A stretch of DNA of 64,000 nucleotides from Histoplasma ohiense. Its lineage: Eukaryota; Ascomycota; Eurotiomycetes; Onygenales; Ajellomycetaceae. The stretch is from assembly GCA_017607445.1 (NCBI GenBank), contig JAEVHH010000007.1, positions 1,364,001 to 1,428,000 on the forward strand. The letters run 5' to 3'. The notes under the pieces are model-generated. The model saw only the letters and a list, made by a program, of their open reading frames with translations, was not told where the DNA came from and did not search any database. The translations under genes and the position numbers were made by a program. Below, piece after piece: positions 1-12,639 of the stretch (position 1 is the first letter of the stretch; every line of letters begins with the position of its first letter).

Positions 1-1797
1 CGGCTTGTTTTTCTTCTCCAACTCGACCGCCTTGTCGAACTTCTCAATCGCCTCTGCATGTTTCTGCTGGTCGAGAAGCAACTCGCCATAGTAGTTGTAG
101 ACGTCGGAGATGTTCTCGAAGTTTTTGACGGAGCGGCGGAAGGTGGCCATCGCAGACGCCACAGAGCCCATCTTGTATTGTGTTACTCCGAGTTGGATGT
201 GGGAATAGATGAAGTCCCGGTCGATGTCAATGGACTTTTGGTAATCCTTTGCGGCCTCAGGGAGCTCGCCAAGGATGAAGTGAAGCTGCGCACGGTGGTA
301 GTAAATGTCCGGATCATCCTTGTTCTGTGCCACGGCAAGGTCAAAATCATCTGCTGCAGCTTCTCGGTTGCCTGTTCGGATGTTAGCTTCAATCTGGTCA
401 AGATTTAAGAGCGGCAACCCCCCACCCCCCAACAAAAAAAAAAGTAAACACTCACCAAGTTCAAGGTGCAGACTAGCCCGCTTGATATAGCTCTGGACCA
501 ACGACGGATCCAGCTCAACACTCTTATTCAGGTCCTGCAACGCAGCCTGAGCATCGCCAGCCAGATACGTGAAAGTCGCCCGCATGTTTAAGGCCAGGGC
601 CTCAAAGCTGCCCAGGTTACCCAACTCAAGCGATTTCTCAAAAGCCTTGGCTGCCTCCTCGTACCCATCTCCGGTCGGCTTGGACAGGGCGAGGAATCCT
701 TTGCGCAGCTGACCCTTGCCGCTCTCCTCGTCCAACTCCACATCCTCGCCCAAACCATCCGGTAGGGGCCGTGGGCGGAAGCTCTGCAGGTAATTGGACA
801 CAAATGTAGCGCTGGGCAATTTCTTCCCCTTCGCTTCCAGGATTGCGCGGCCCTTTTGCTCTGCGACTTTCTTCAGCAGCCGCTCCACGGCCTGCTTGCT
901 GGATTCTTTGGCGAAGCCGTCGATGATGCAGCTGGCGGTGTAGTCCAGCAGCGCCTCGTGGAATTGGCCCAGCTTCTCGTACGCGTTTGCTCGGCGGTTC
1001 ATTGCTTTGATGTATTCGTCGTCCATGGCGAGGGCCGCGGAGGTGTCCTCCACCACCTTGTCCCATTCGCTGAGGGCGTTGTAGCACGCGGCACGGTTTG
1101 AGTAGTACACGGGGTCCGGTTTGCAGAGGATAGCCTTGCTGTATAGTTCGATGGCTCTGTTGTAGTCAAGGGAACCGAAGGCTTTGTTTCCTGCAGCCTT
1201 GAGCTTTGCAGCATATGCCGCTCGAGTCTGGGAGGGAAGGAGGAAAAAATCCCGCCATTAGCAATTATCTAACTGGATTTTTGGATTTGCAGGGTGTGCC
1301 TCAAGGCGCACGTACTTCGGCGGACAAACTGTCGACAGTGAGCTCGTCGACCTCTGGCAATGCTTCCGGAGATTCCTCTGGTTGTTTCTTGGCGGCATCT
1401 GTAAATGGAGAGTTAGGGTCAGGTAAGTGTCTGGCGCATTCGAACCCAGGTCGATATTTCAGGATGGGATTGCAGCCATACCGGATGAAGCAGTACCCTC
1501 ACCCTTTTTCTCCTCCTCCGCTTTCTTCTTCTCACGCCGTCTCTCCTTTTTGCTCTTCCTTTTCTCCGCGGGTTGCGTCGAAGCTGTTGATCGGCCGGAG
1601 TCGGTTAAGTAATAGGCAAAACCGGCACTTGTGATGACTACGGCGACTCCGGCAATGGTGCAGACAATTGTCTTATTCTCGGAGGCCCATGTGGAGATGC
1701 GATCCCAGACTGAGGATGATGGTTGCGCTTGGAGAGAGGGTGTATTGAAGGCGGCCGCGTTGTGTGATGGGACAGGGAGGATTTTATCTGACGACAT
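1..1797 (-). CDS. tom70: Mitochondrial import receptor TOM70 (3' end outside window)
   Basis: TPR receptor of the mitochondrial outer membrane that takes Hsp70/Hsp90-bound precursors and passes them to the TOM complex. Proposed exons on the minus strand are 1797-1482, 1398-1316, 1227-456 and 386 to beyond position 1; all three introns are GT-AG and all joins keep frame. This gives 519 codons in the window, so roughly the last 100 codons of the usual length are missing. Seen: an N-terminal hydrophobic segment near residues 39-58 (signal anchor), a strongly basic KKERRREKKK linker, then repeated TPR helices such as AAYAAKLKAAGNKAFGSLDY, YYSNRAACYNALSEW and IYYHRAQLHFILGELPEAAK. The order (anchor, basic linker, TPRs) is that of fungal Tom70. 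The ATG at 1797 is chosen because the anchor follows directly. Product call is firm; exact splice sites are inferred. Confidence 0.93.
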
Positions 1798-2475
1798 TCT
1801 TGACGTTGTGGACGCAAATTGGGATATTAGAGCACCGGAAGGCGATTACAAGATATCAATTGGGCTGCTCTGTGAAACAGCAATTGATGAGGAATAAGTA
1901 AACAAGAAGATAAACAGATTAATACAAAAATAGTGCAAGCGGAGCAGGGAGAGAACAAATAACACAGGGCCAGGAAGAGTCGCACCCGGAACGAAGAAGG
2001 ATCCCCCGCAGCAGACGACAAATGACACGCGAATGGGGAGGGATGGCAGAGAGGGTTGTATCCGGGCTGGGGGAGATGGTGTTTATGCCAGGGCCTGTGT
2101 TGACTTGAATTGCTGCAGTTCGGCATGTTGAAGCTTTTTTTTTCCCTGGGAAGGGGTTTAGTCAGCTTTGGATCGATTACATCAGCACAAAATAGTTGTT
2201 CGTCGATTGTTCTAGGATCTAGGATCAAAGTGTACAATAAAATATGTGAATAATACATTTAAAAAGGTAGATAGATATATATCCATTTTTGTAATTGAAA
2301 AAGGCTTTACGAAAGAACATCCGGCGTATTTGTCTATGTATGTACAGATCAAAACCGTGATTGCAAGGTATCCATCAGGTATCAACCCTCCCATCTTCAT
2401 ATTCAATCCCAATCTGACTGACTATCCACCGAAGGAAGTATGCAAAAAAAAGTAAGCAGGGAAGAAAGAGAAAAT

Positions 2476-2502
<27 letters not shown>
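1798..2502. other. Intergenic: TOM70 promoter and ZIP 3' flank
   Basis: About 700 bp without a convincing gene. It must contain the TOM70 promoter (reading leftward) and the terminator of the zinc transporter gene. Near 2470-2503 there is a tandem AAAT tetranucleotide run that touches the stop codon of the zinc transporter. The short open frames here show no family resemblance. Confidence 0.5.
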
Positions 2503-2506
<4 letters not shown>

Positions 2507-4480
2507 GCCCATTTACCCAGCAACCCCATCAAAACCATGCCGGCCACCAACGACAGAAGGCCCATGCCTGTCTTGACGATTCCTGCCTCGTGCAAATCGC
2601 CATACAGCCAGTCATGGCTCCACATGTCAATCAGCGCAACCCAAGTTAAGATGCCGGCCGACAGCGCGTCCAGGGTGCCGATGGCAATGAGGGTTGACCG
2701 GTCATTGCCGTTGAACTTGCGGATCACACCCAGCCCGACCGCCATGCCGACGGGGGTTATTAGCGCGAAGACTGCCGCCATGCCCACCGAAGTGGGCGTG
2801 AGGGCGGACCCGAGCTTGGCGATTCGCGCGCCTAGCGCGAGACCTTCGAACATCTGGTGGAAAATGATTACGATAAAGAGGCTTGTGTAGCTAGAGTCGC
2901 CGGCGACGACGAGTGTAAGCCCGATGACTGGAGGGTGGAGAACGATGTGAATGTCCTGTAACGTTTATGTGATGCGCACGAATGGTCCAGGGTTATGACT
3001 TACTGATTGAGTGAAAGATAATGCCGGCTTCCATCACCACTACGCTTAGCTTGTCGTCTGGTCGAGCCAAGGAGTGGTGGTGGTGGCCGAGATTGGTTAG
3101 GGTGGGAGCAGTCCGTTCGGTGTCGCTCCCGTCGATGGATTTTGTCGTAGTCCGCTGGGGTTCTACTCGGGGTTCGACACGGGGTTCGACATCGCAATAG
3201 GCGTGCGGGTTGCAATCGGGTTTTCTTGTGAGGAGGAATCGGTTTCCACCATATTCAACTAGAAACGAGAGGAAGATGCCGGCCATGGCAATTGACCCTG
3301 TGGTTGCTTCGTACGTCAAAGTCCCCAAGCATGGGTTGCTGAACATCAGCTGTGCGTGGGTAAGCAACTGAGGGGCAGCGGGCTGTCAGCGTGCAGTCTG
3401 AAAAAGAAGAAAGTGCCGGCTTCGAGAGAACAAACATGTATGAACGCAGTTGACACCATAACTCCAGTGCCAAACTGTTTAATGACCGTGAAAACCAACC
3501 CGTTCATGCCTGTATTGAAGAGTCGAGCCCATAACATTGGGCCAAACACGGCGATGGCGCTGGTAGCAAGAATGGCAAAGAGTGACCCGATTCGGAGAGG
3601 GATATTGTAGTCTCGATCTTTTCGTTCACACGAAGGTGGCTCCGAAACTTCGGATTCGCCATCGCTCCCGCAATGCCTTGGTATTGTTAGCCAAAGGGAG
3701 TTTATTTCATAGCTGTGGTGTCATCGGCTGTTACATACTCTACACCGGCATGGAAATGGCAATTTTCTCTGTGCTCCGGTTCCATCACCCCATGGCCACC
3801 GGCCGATGTGGAGGTTTGGGATGGAAGGAGAATCTGCACCTCATCGCCATTGGGAGCTATGCAAAATCTAAGCAATGGGATTAGAATATAGATATTATAT
3901 GTGAGGGATGTGGTGATGCGGGGTCAACAACGGAATAGCAGACTTTTCAGATTCATGAGTGTGGCAGCCTGTGGATTGCGAAGGAGGTTCTGAGGTTGCT
4001 GTTCCAGTCGCGGTGACCTGAACCTCTTGCCCGTCGCCCGCGATGCAAAATCTAGAAGAAATTTAGGTTTAGCAGAGTGAATTGTGGATGCAAACATTCA
4101 ATTCATCCCATGTTTAACCCTATTGCCTTGCTATTGGGGGAGACATACGTTTGCATGCCGTGTGTACGGCAACCGGTGACCGCAGTTGTTTGAGGAGCAA
4201 CAGAGGCGGCAGCCAACACGGCTGGCGGTTGTGTTTGCGTCGGGGCTACCTGGCTGCCAACGGGAATGCCCTTTCCATCAGGCCCAGTGCAGAACCTGGG
4301 AGATATTAGCGAGATGTAAATAATCGACAAAATGACAAAGAACAAAAATCAGGTGACAGCAGAGAAGAATACTTACACAGTGCCTCCACGGCTATGGCAG
4401 CCAAAATAGCTCTGAGAACAGACCAACGGGACGGCCGAAAAGATGCAGCCAATACCCAGGAGGGTAGTGAAGGCGACCAT
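2503..4480 (-). CDS. ZIP-family zinc transporter with secreted Cys/His-repeat N-terminus
   Basis: Plasma-membrane zinc uptake permease of the ZIP (Zrt/IRT-like) family. Seven proposed exons, minus strand: 4480-4377, 4295-4149, 4051-3944, 3867-3739, 3676-3436, 3367-3004, 2927-2503; total 506 codons including stop. Residues 1-22 look like a signal peptide. A Cys/His-rich extracellular region follows, with repeats of the form FC-x(3)-DG/NG ... C-x-T/F-H (FCTGPDGKG...GCRTH, FCIAGDGQE...GCHTH, FCIAPNGDE...NCHFH). Then come the usual ZIP helices: FIHLLTHAQLMF, a cytosolic His loop LGHHHHSLARPDD, MEAGIIFHSI-IGLTL in TM4 (metal-binding His) and FHQMFEGLALG in TM5. The long metal-binding N-terminus recalls alkaline/zinc-limitation transporters of the A. 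fumigatus ZrfC type; that likeness is inference. The donor of exon 3 (GTCTGC) is weak and is the least certain junction. Confidence 0.88.
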
Positions 4481-5700
4481 CCTGCACAAGAGATTAGAGA
4501 TTGGGAGGGAGGGCGGCGGAGATTCCCAAAATTCCACTTACCAAAGTCGAGTGGAATTTTCGATATGAGGATATTCTAGCAATGTTCAAGTCCGACGGGA
4601 GAGGGTTTAGCCAACTGCAAATGGCAAATGCACCAGCACCTGGACAGGCTTGCTTAAAATGTATACATTTATGTCTATATATATGTATTTAAAGATACAC
4701 CCACACCCCCACGACTCCGACAAAGCGGAGAACTGCAAGGGACTTTGTACCTACCACCAAGGTACCAGAAACACATCAAACAAAGGAGCGACGTCGAGGG
4801 GCAGCATCCCGGTGTAGATGTAAGAGGACCAACAAAGGTTTGCTGTCCCTGTTCTTTGTGCACCGTCGAGGACCTTGGGGGTGCCAATGCCCCCGCCAGC
4901 ATCGAATCAAGATGGCGCCATTACCATGACGACGATTGCAGAAAATCTCGGAAATCGGGCCAAATTGTTGGCACTAACTTCCCTCAAAAAAAGGACCCTC
5001 CGAACTCTTCAAGTCTCGAACTCTTGAACTCTCCGAGTGCCAGCAATAACAGCTCTCAGGCATTCCGTCGTGGAATTCGGCAGCCGTCTTGTTGAGTATT
5101 ATTCATCCGTGCCATGCAGCCATAACCAGTAGATAGAGAGCATTTTTCTTAAGGTGAAAGTAATCTTCCCCTTTCTACCCACGTTTCAACCAGAACCTGG
5201 TGGATATAACAGTGGGGAGTGGATTATCGGGCAACCCCCAGCAAAGTGGCATTTCTCGTTTGCCCCGCTCCTGGCCGACAGATACCCGCGGTTCGCAGTT
5301 CAGCGGACGTTTCCATCATGGCGAGCCATGGCATGGAACGTCTGCGGGTAGTTGAATATTGAATATTGAATATTAAATATTGAATATTTGTGCAGAGTGC
5401 TCCGTATAGCGGCGTTGAACGAGGTCAAATCATCAAACCATCGAGTAACGAATGTGTTCGCTTGGCCCTGATGCTGACTCACCAGCGGTTGGGTGTGGTA
5501 TATAGTACGAGTTTCGGCAAACCGCCGCTTGCCGTCGAAGTGAGGTTCAATTCATTTCTCATAATTCTGCGCAGGAAAAAGGGTAGCCATATACTTATAT
5601 GTAGTATATGTCCCTTGCAGGAATCCGTAATAGGATGATGCCGCCTTGCGAATGTCGTGGTAAACAACTGCCGGTGCAGGTCCTCCCCTCTGCACACCGA
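4481..5700. other. Intergenic promoter region of the ZIP gene
   Basis: No supported gene. Short tandem units of TTGAATA/TTAAATA type lie at about 5353-5388. The base composition is ordinary (CpG present) up to about 5,697 and then changes abruptly to the CpG-free block. Confidence 0.5.
4758..4877. promoter_or_regulatory. Candidate zinc-response motifs upstream of the ZIP gene
   Basis: CAAGGT lies at 4758-4763 and its reverse complement ACCTTG at 4872-4877, about 280-400 bp upstream of the zinc transporter ATG. CAAGGT is the core reported for the zinc regulator ZafA of Aspergillus fumigatus. A six-base motif occurs often by chance, so only the pairing and position next to a zinc transporter make it worth noting. 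Confidence 0.3.
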
Positions 5701-6089
5701 GAATATCTCTCTTTATACTCATGATATCAAACAACAGCATTTGGCAGCTGCTGCAGCAGTTTCTGCAGCAGATGAATTCTGCTGATCATATATATATAAA
5801 TTCACTGAAGCAGTCAATTCTCAATGATTTCAATATTTGAACTGATTCAACTATCTCTGAATCAGCTGTTAATTCTTCAATCACTTACAGTTGCTGATCT
5901 ATTTTCTGCAGCTTTTATTTCTACATCTGTCATCATCAATCATTTGATTTTGACTGAATGATTGTCTACTGCTCTGTCTGCAGAGCTAAGCATTGAATCA
6001 ATGAATATATACACAAATCATCAAAGATTCTCTCAATGTTTTTTATATACTGCACAAGAGATGCTGTAAAACTGTCATCTGTCAGAGAA

Positions 6090-8626
6090 TCTTCATCAAA
6101 GCTATATGAACTGTTTAATGATGATACAGCTGATGTGAAGCATTTTCACAAGTATATTTAAAACTACAACTCTGTCTTGATATTTACATCTCTTAAATAC
6201 AAGCAGAATCCACATCTGAGTTGTCTGACTACTGACAGCTTGATATTATTTCAAATACAGAGAAAACTCTATCATCTATAAGAGCTGTTAGAGTCTGAAC
6301 TAGATGAGAATATCTGTTTTGCATAAGTGTAGATTCACAATCTACAGTTTGATACAGATATTGTAAATGATGTGAACTCTGTTATATATTCTAGTGTATT
6401 TAATTGTATTCATACTGTATTGTTTACTATTTATTCATTTACTTTTTCATGTTCTTCTCTTATATTGTTGACTGCTAACATTTCTAAGGTTAACTTTTTT
6501 ATTCAACTTTATCAGTTTATATAAGAGATACTATAGAGCAGTTCTGCTATATATATTGATTTGAACTCTGTTCTACAGCTGAAGACAGATAATGATCACT
6601 GTCATGAGAATCTGTCTACTGTCTCAGAAATTGCAGTTGTTATACAGAACACTTTCAGTGGCATCTGTCATCTCTATATCATTCTTCTGACACTACAACA
6701 ACTCAGTGCTGATTTGAGTCTCATATATATTGACTCTCACAGTTCATTATATCTTTCACTGCATTATGTTCTACTTTTTTCTTCTGAAGATCACAGTTGA
6801 TATATTGATATGAATGTGCTTGCAGATCTCTCATCTGTTCACAACAGCTTTGATAATGATATTGATAATAATGTTGTTGATGATGAAGATGAGTATGACA
6901 GTTATAGTCTGACTCTGTATATATGACATGTATATCATCTTTTTCAACAAAATGATGTTGATGCTTCTCTTTTTCAAGTCAGATATCTGTTTCAGCAGTA
7001 TTTAGTTGATGTCTATGTCAATATTGATGAACAACAGCTGAACTGAATTCACACTCATCAATCAAAAATTCATGTCAATCAATATGATGATCTATATAAT
7101 GCTATATAGACAGATGATACAGACTGTGAGCAGCTTGATCATCATATAATATTATCTGCTTCTCATATAGACAATGAATGTTTTATACATAAACTGTTTC
7201 AGAATTCTATAACAATTGTCTTCAACTATGAATGTTCAATTTTTTTCATTACATTTACAGCTAATTCTGAGTGAGAGAAGATTACTTATAAATTACTCTC
7301 TGATCAGACTGCAGTGAACTGTTCAGATTTGATTGTATATGTTTTTGTAATGAAGATTTTTCATTTTCTTGATATTCTCAAATCTGAACAGCTGTTCAGA
7401 CTGATGTTGATCAGAATATAAACAATTGAATATCAAAAATATGAACTGTCTCATATACATCTGTTGATCTGACTAGAGAACTCTGAGTGATTTTTGCAGT
7501 CTGAAATGATTGATGAGATTATATCTGCAGAGCTGTCAAGCACTGTTGAGAATATAGACAGATTGAATGAATTGATTTATAAATTTATGATTTATAATTT
7601 ATATAATACTGATGTGATGAGCTTCTGTCATAAGAATGATAGATGTATAAAATATTTTTTCAAGATTTTTCAGAGTGCTATAGCTGTTGAAGAGAATGAC
7701 TATTCTCTGTACAGACAGCAGCATGATCTGTCTATCTTCTTCAAATATACTATCAATAACAGTGAGATTATAATTGATAACTGATGAGTTGTTTCATACA
7801 ATCTCTATCTCATCTGTATGTATAAAGTCTATATAAACATTGAGATCTGTGTCTTTGTTGAAGTCATTAAATATATTAACAAATATGTCTACAAAAGTCT
7901 GAACTGCATCATTCTCTGTATTATTGACTTCAATGATGAGATTGATATTCAACTGCATGAGTATTATATCAGCTCAACTGAGGCTGTATGATGTATATTT
8001 GTATTTCATATGCATCAGAAGTTTTCATCAGTTGAGATGTTGTCTATTCATCTACTGAATCATCAGATGATTTACTTTTCTGAATTCAAATATGATAATT
8101 ATAAACATATGATTGAATGTTTGACAAATAATATGTCTAAGTTCATGACATTTTTTGTCTACAATTATTTGCATTCAGATGCTCAGTATCTCTATCAAGA
8201 ATTTCTCTGTCATTTGATTTGAGATAAACATAACTGAAGATGAAAAAACTGTGTAAAGAAGAGATCAATTGATCATCTATTTCATCTCAGTCTGTATAAT
8301 AATGAGGTGTTCTTCTTACAGCTGCTTCTTATTAATATATATAGTTCTTCAAGCTTTGAGATTTTTTGAACAGTGAATGGTGTTTGTCACTCTATATTTC
8401 ATACAGCATATCAGATACTTGATCTTCTGTATGATGATAATGAGTGAATCATTACATTTGAATCTGCTGTTGTATTTACAACTGCTCACTGCATGCAGTC
8501 AGTATTCATCACTGTATTGATTCATGAGAATGTTGTAGATTCATCTGCTCTCTGAGCATGTTTCCATTATACTCTCTGTAATGATCTTTCACATCAACTG
8601 TGTCAGATGAATTCAGACTGTATGAG
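6090..8626 (+). pseudogene. Helitron Rep (HUH endonuclease) relic
   Basis: Replication-initiator half of a Helitron RepHel protein, broken by many in-frame TGA codons. Recognisable in order: a region like the conserved Helitron N-terminal segment (SLKYKQNPHLS, then FQIQRKLYHL near 6.2 kb), a stretch like EIAVVI...YLSLHYVLLF (6.6-6.78 kb), the Helitron_like_N domain from about 6.95 kb (FQVRYLFQQYLVDVYVNIDE), the HUH motif as His-Ile-His at 7452-7460 inside EYQKYELSHIHLLI, and the two-tyrosine motif IKYINKYVYK with Tyr codons at 7872-7874 and 7884-7886. The frame runs into the left target duplication of Gypsy copy 1 and resumes at 15070. Not functional as it stands. Confidence 0.85.
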
Positions 8627-8631
8627 CAATG

Positions 8632-9165
8632 TGTGACAGGTTAGCACTCATTAGTAATTAACTTACACAATCAACTCCCCTTCTGCACTCACTTGTTTCT
8701 GACTGTTGTCATCTCACATAACTCTTGATGTTCTTCTGCTCTGTGCTCTGCACTCATGTAGTTTCTAATGATTCTTCTGTGTAGCTCTTAATGTTCTTCT
8801 GTTCCATGCTCTGCATTTATATAGTCTCTAACAATTCTTTCATGTAGCTTCTTACATTCTTCTGCTCTGTGTTCTGTGCTTGTATAGTCTCTAACAATTC
8901 TTCTGTGTAGCTCTCAATGATTTCTCCACCCCATGTTCCATGCTTGTGTAGCTTCTAATGATTTTTATGCATATCTCTTAATGTTCTTCTGCTCTGCACT
9001 TCACTGTGAAGTGGCTTCTGATATTCTTCTGCTCTGAACTTTTCTCTATAAGAATTCTCTTTGTATGATCTTTTCTTCTGATTTCTTTTCTCTTTCTTTT
9101 CTTAATCAATTTGTAATCTGTAATTAGAATAGTATCAAATTGTTAATCAAAGTACATCTGTTACA
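8632..9165 (+). repeat. Gypsy copy 1 left LTR
   Basis: 534 bp, TGTGA...TTACA. It contains four 63-bp units, each with a variant of GTAGTCTCTAACAATTCTT, then an AT-rich tail rich in TTTCTCTTTC. It aligns with the CpG-bearing fragment at 57112-57209. Confidence 0.9.
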
Positions 9166-9639
9166 TTACAAATTGATTCTTCTGTGTTTTAGATCTGAGT
9201 GCCTTGTTATTAGTTCTTATATCTGAGTGCATCATTTAAGATCTGAGTGTCTTGTTATCAGTTCTTACATCTGAGTGTGTTGTTTACAAATCTGAGTGTC
9301 TAGTCATTACAAGAGATCTCTTATGAGTCTGAGTGTTCTTATTATTAGTTATATAGACTGTCATATCTAAGCATCTGAAACACAATTGACTGTGTTCTAC
9401 AAGATCTGAGTGTCTACAAACTGTAATGCTGTGAATAGCATTCACAAAGAAGCTTGATCAAGCTTAGCACTGCAACACTGTGAATAATGTCTGTGAGAGA
9501 ACTGAGTGTCTACAAGTATTTCTTTTTCTTTTTTTTTATTATTACATGTTTCTAGATATTGAAATAAACTACAAACAATTCTACAAACACTCACTGCACT
9601 CAAACACAGTGGATGATAACTTAGATCTATGAAGTATTC

Positions 9640-10580
9640 TTCAGCAGCAGATGCTACAGATGACTGAATTGCAACAATGACTTGCTGAGATAAGCACTCT
9701 CACATTCACTGTTCCTTCTACACCCACATCTCACAAAAAGCTCTCAAGAGAGAAGCTTTCAATTCTCAACAAATACAAGAGAGATCTAGTACTCTATCTT
9801 GTATGAAAGTCAAAAGTGAACATCAAATTGAACATCAATGAATGAGCAATAGACTCACTATTCAATCAAATGTGATATATCTATAGCAGATTGAATGGTG
9901 ATGTGTTAGCAAAATTTCAACTCTGAATGAGTCATTGTCAGAATCATCAGTGTATGTCAGAGCTAGTCTTTCAACAACTCAACTCTCTCTTTCTCAATCC
10001 TACACTTCAAGCCAAGACATTAGACTGACTTAATCAAACTCATCAGATGAATATTGTATTGACAACTTATCTTTCTGAATTCAATCACAAACTTCTAGAA
10101 GCAGATGAACAAGACTGAGATGATGTTGTCAAGATCAATATATTGTTCAAGAATTTGAACTTTCAGTTGTATAATCAAAATGTAGAGTATCTGAAGTTCT
10201 TAATATACAGTGAATTCTGCACTGATCTTCATCTGTTGAACAACAACCTGTCTCAGTTCTGTGTGCTTCAAAATCACAGAGAATTTCACTGAATAAATAT
10301 GTATACTTCAAACCACTCTGCAGCACTTCTCATCTTCAAATCAGAATCAATGAACTGAATCTTACATATGAATGCAAGCTGTCTGAGAGTCTCTAATGTT
10401 TCAGAGAAGAACATCATCAATCAAATCATCAGAGAAGTCTACATACACTGTGATAAGTCAGAGCACTTCACAAACCAATGTTCAAATGCAATCACTTCAA
10501 GTAAACCTCTCACACACATGAACACTGCATCATCTGCAGATAGACAAGAACAGAGAAAAGATGAGCTCTCACTCTAAAAT
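9640..10580 (+). pseudogene. Gypsy copy 1 gag relic
   Basis: Capsid/nucleocapsid coding remnant. The frame can be followed from about 9640 across TGA codons to a zinc-knuckle remnant around 10440-10485 (IHCDKSEHFTNQC, one Cys of the CCHC apparently lost), then a short basic Ser-rich tail. The same region exists in copy 2 at 16780-17720. Membership rests on position between LTR and pol and on the knuckle. Confidence 0.75.
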
Positions 10581-10689
10581 ATAGACAAAAGCTCAAGAAG
10601 CAGAAAGCTAGCTGAAGATTCAAGCAGAAGATGCAAGCAGACACAATCATAATCTCTGTCATTGTAAATAGCTTAGTCAATGTATGAGC

Positions 10690-12600
10690 AATGATAGACA
10701 GTGATTTTCTTCACTACACTCTTATAGACACTCAGCTGATTGAGAAGTATAAGCTTCAGCATATTCTCTTTCTCAAACTGCATAAGCTCAGTGAATTTGA
10801 CAGCCTCAGAGGATCCACCTTCTACAACATGATAAGATTTAATATCAATGTAGAAGAACACAAGAAAAAGAACATATACACATATGAAATATAAGACCTT
10901 GAGTACAATCTAATACTCAATCTATCATAACTCACAGAATTTGAAATCTTGTTGAACACATACAACTGCTGTCTTATTTTCTCAGAAGACAACTGTATTT
11001 ATAAAAAGAATGTCAATAGAACTGCTGATCTCACTCAGATATCAGCAGAAGCATACAAACTACTAATTCATCAAGTATATGAGAAGAAGAACATTCAAGT
11101 ATTCACTGCTAGCATAGCAGATATCAAGAAAGTGTTAGAAAAGTTAGAATCTAAAAACTTCAAGAAACTGCACAAGAAACTACTCAAATCATACAAAGAC
11201 TTCACAGACATGTTTAATGAGAAAGAAGCTGAAAAGCTTCCCTCTCATCAAGAACTCAGTATAGATCATACAATTGAGCTCATTAAGAAAGATAGTAAGA
11301 ATTCACAACTGCTCTGAGATTCTCTCTACAGCATATCACACAACAAGCTTCTTATTCTACAAAAAACACTCAACAAATTACTAGACAAAGATTTTATTCA
11401 TATTAGCAACTCATTCACTGCAGCATCTGTACTGTTTGCAAAGAAATCAGAAAATGACTTATGATTCTGTGTTGATTATTGAGAACTCAACAAGATTACA
11501 TGAAAGGATCAATACTCTCTTCCACTCATCAATGAAATATTTGAACAGATAGAAAAAGCAAAATGATTTATGAAACTTAACATCTCTGCAGCCTTCTACA
11601 AGATAAGAATTAATGAAGATGATGAATGACTAACTGTCTTTTGTATATGTTATGAATTATACAAATGAACAGTGATCCTCTTTGAATTAGTGAATGCTCT
11701 GAGTACATTTCAGAAATACATTAACTGAGCTCTACAAGATCTACTTGATGAGATCACCTCAGTGTACATGAACAATATCTTGATCTTCACTGATGAATCA
11801 CTCACTGAGTATCATAAACACATATGACAAGTTCTTGACTGCCTATGAAAAGCTGAACTGCAAGTGGACATTGACAAATGTGACTTTGAGATCAAGTCTA
11901 CAATCTATCTAGAATTCATCATTGAAGCTGAAAAAGATGTACATATGAATTCTAAGAAGATGGAAGCAATCCTCAACTGAGAGACATCAGTCTCAGTAAA
12001 AAAGACTAGAAGCTTTCTAGAGTTTGTCAACTTCTACTGAAGATTTATCAAGAACTTCTCCAATATCATACAATCACTAATGAATCTGACTCAGAAAGAT
12101 ACTGTATTTCAATGAACTGATGAAATGAATGCAGCATTCAAAAAGCTGAAGTGTATGTTCACAAGCACTTCAATGCTGCAATCATTCAATTCAGATAAGC
12201 ATACAATTCTTGAAATAGATGCCTCAGATTATGTAGTAGATGAGACACTGATACAATATAACAATGAAAGTATTCTACAATCTTATATCTTTATCTTGAA
12301 AAAGATGTCATCTGCTGAATGCAACTATAAAATCTACAACAAGAAGCTTCTAGCAATTATACAATGCTTCAAAGAATAAAAATTCAAACTCATGAATGTT
12401 GAGAGATTCAAGATTGTTATCAATCATAAAAATCTAGAGTACTTCACAATCACTTGTAAACTCACTGAGAGGCATATGTGTTGATCATTGTTTCTTAACT
12501 GTTTTTCATTCACAATTTGTTATCAATCTGAAGTAGAGAACACTCTTGCAGATGCTCTGTTTCACTGAGAACAAAATATATCATCTGATGACTTGAATGA
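10690..12600 (+). pseudogene. Gypsy copy 1 protease/RT/RNase H relic
   Basis: Pol remnant. RT signatures: ELNKIT (11.48 kb), SLPLINEIFEQIEKAK, NISAAFYKIRI, FELVNALSTFQKYIN (PFGL/NAP motif with Gly to Glu and Pro to Leu changes) and VYMNNILIFT, where the catalytic YxDD has become YMNN. RNase H: LEIDASDYVVDETLIQY (12.2 kb), KKMSSAECNYKIYNKKLLAI, and a chromovirus-style tail to about 12.6 kb. Most breaks are TGA at Trp or Arg positions, for example 11627-11629 and 11726-11728. The protease region (10.69-11.0 kb) is only weakly recognisable. Confidence 0.85.
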
Positions 12601-12639
12601 TAGATGAAAACACTGAGAGTATTGATTAATCAACTCTGC

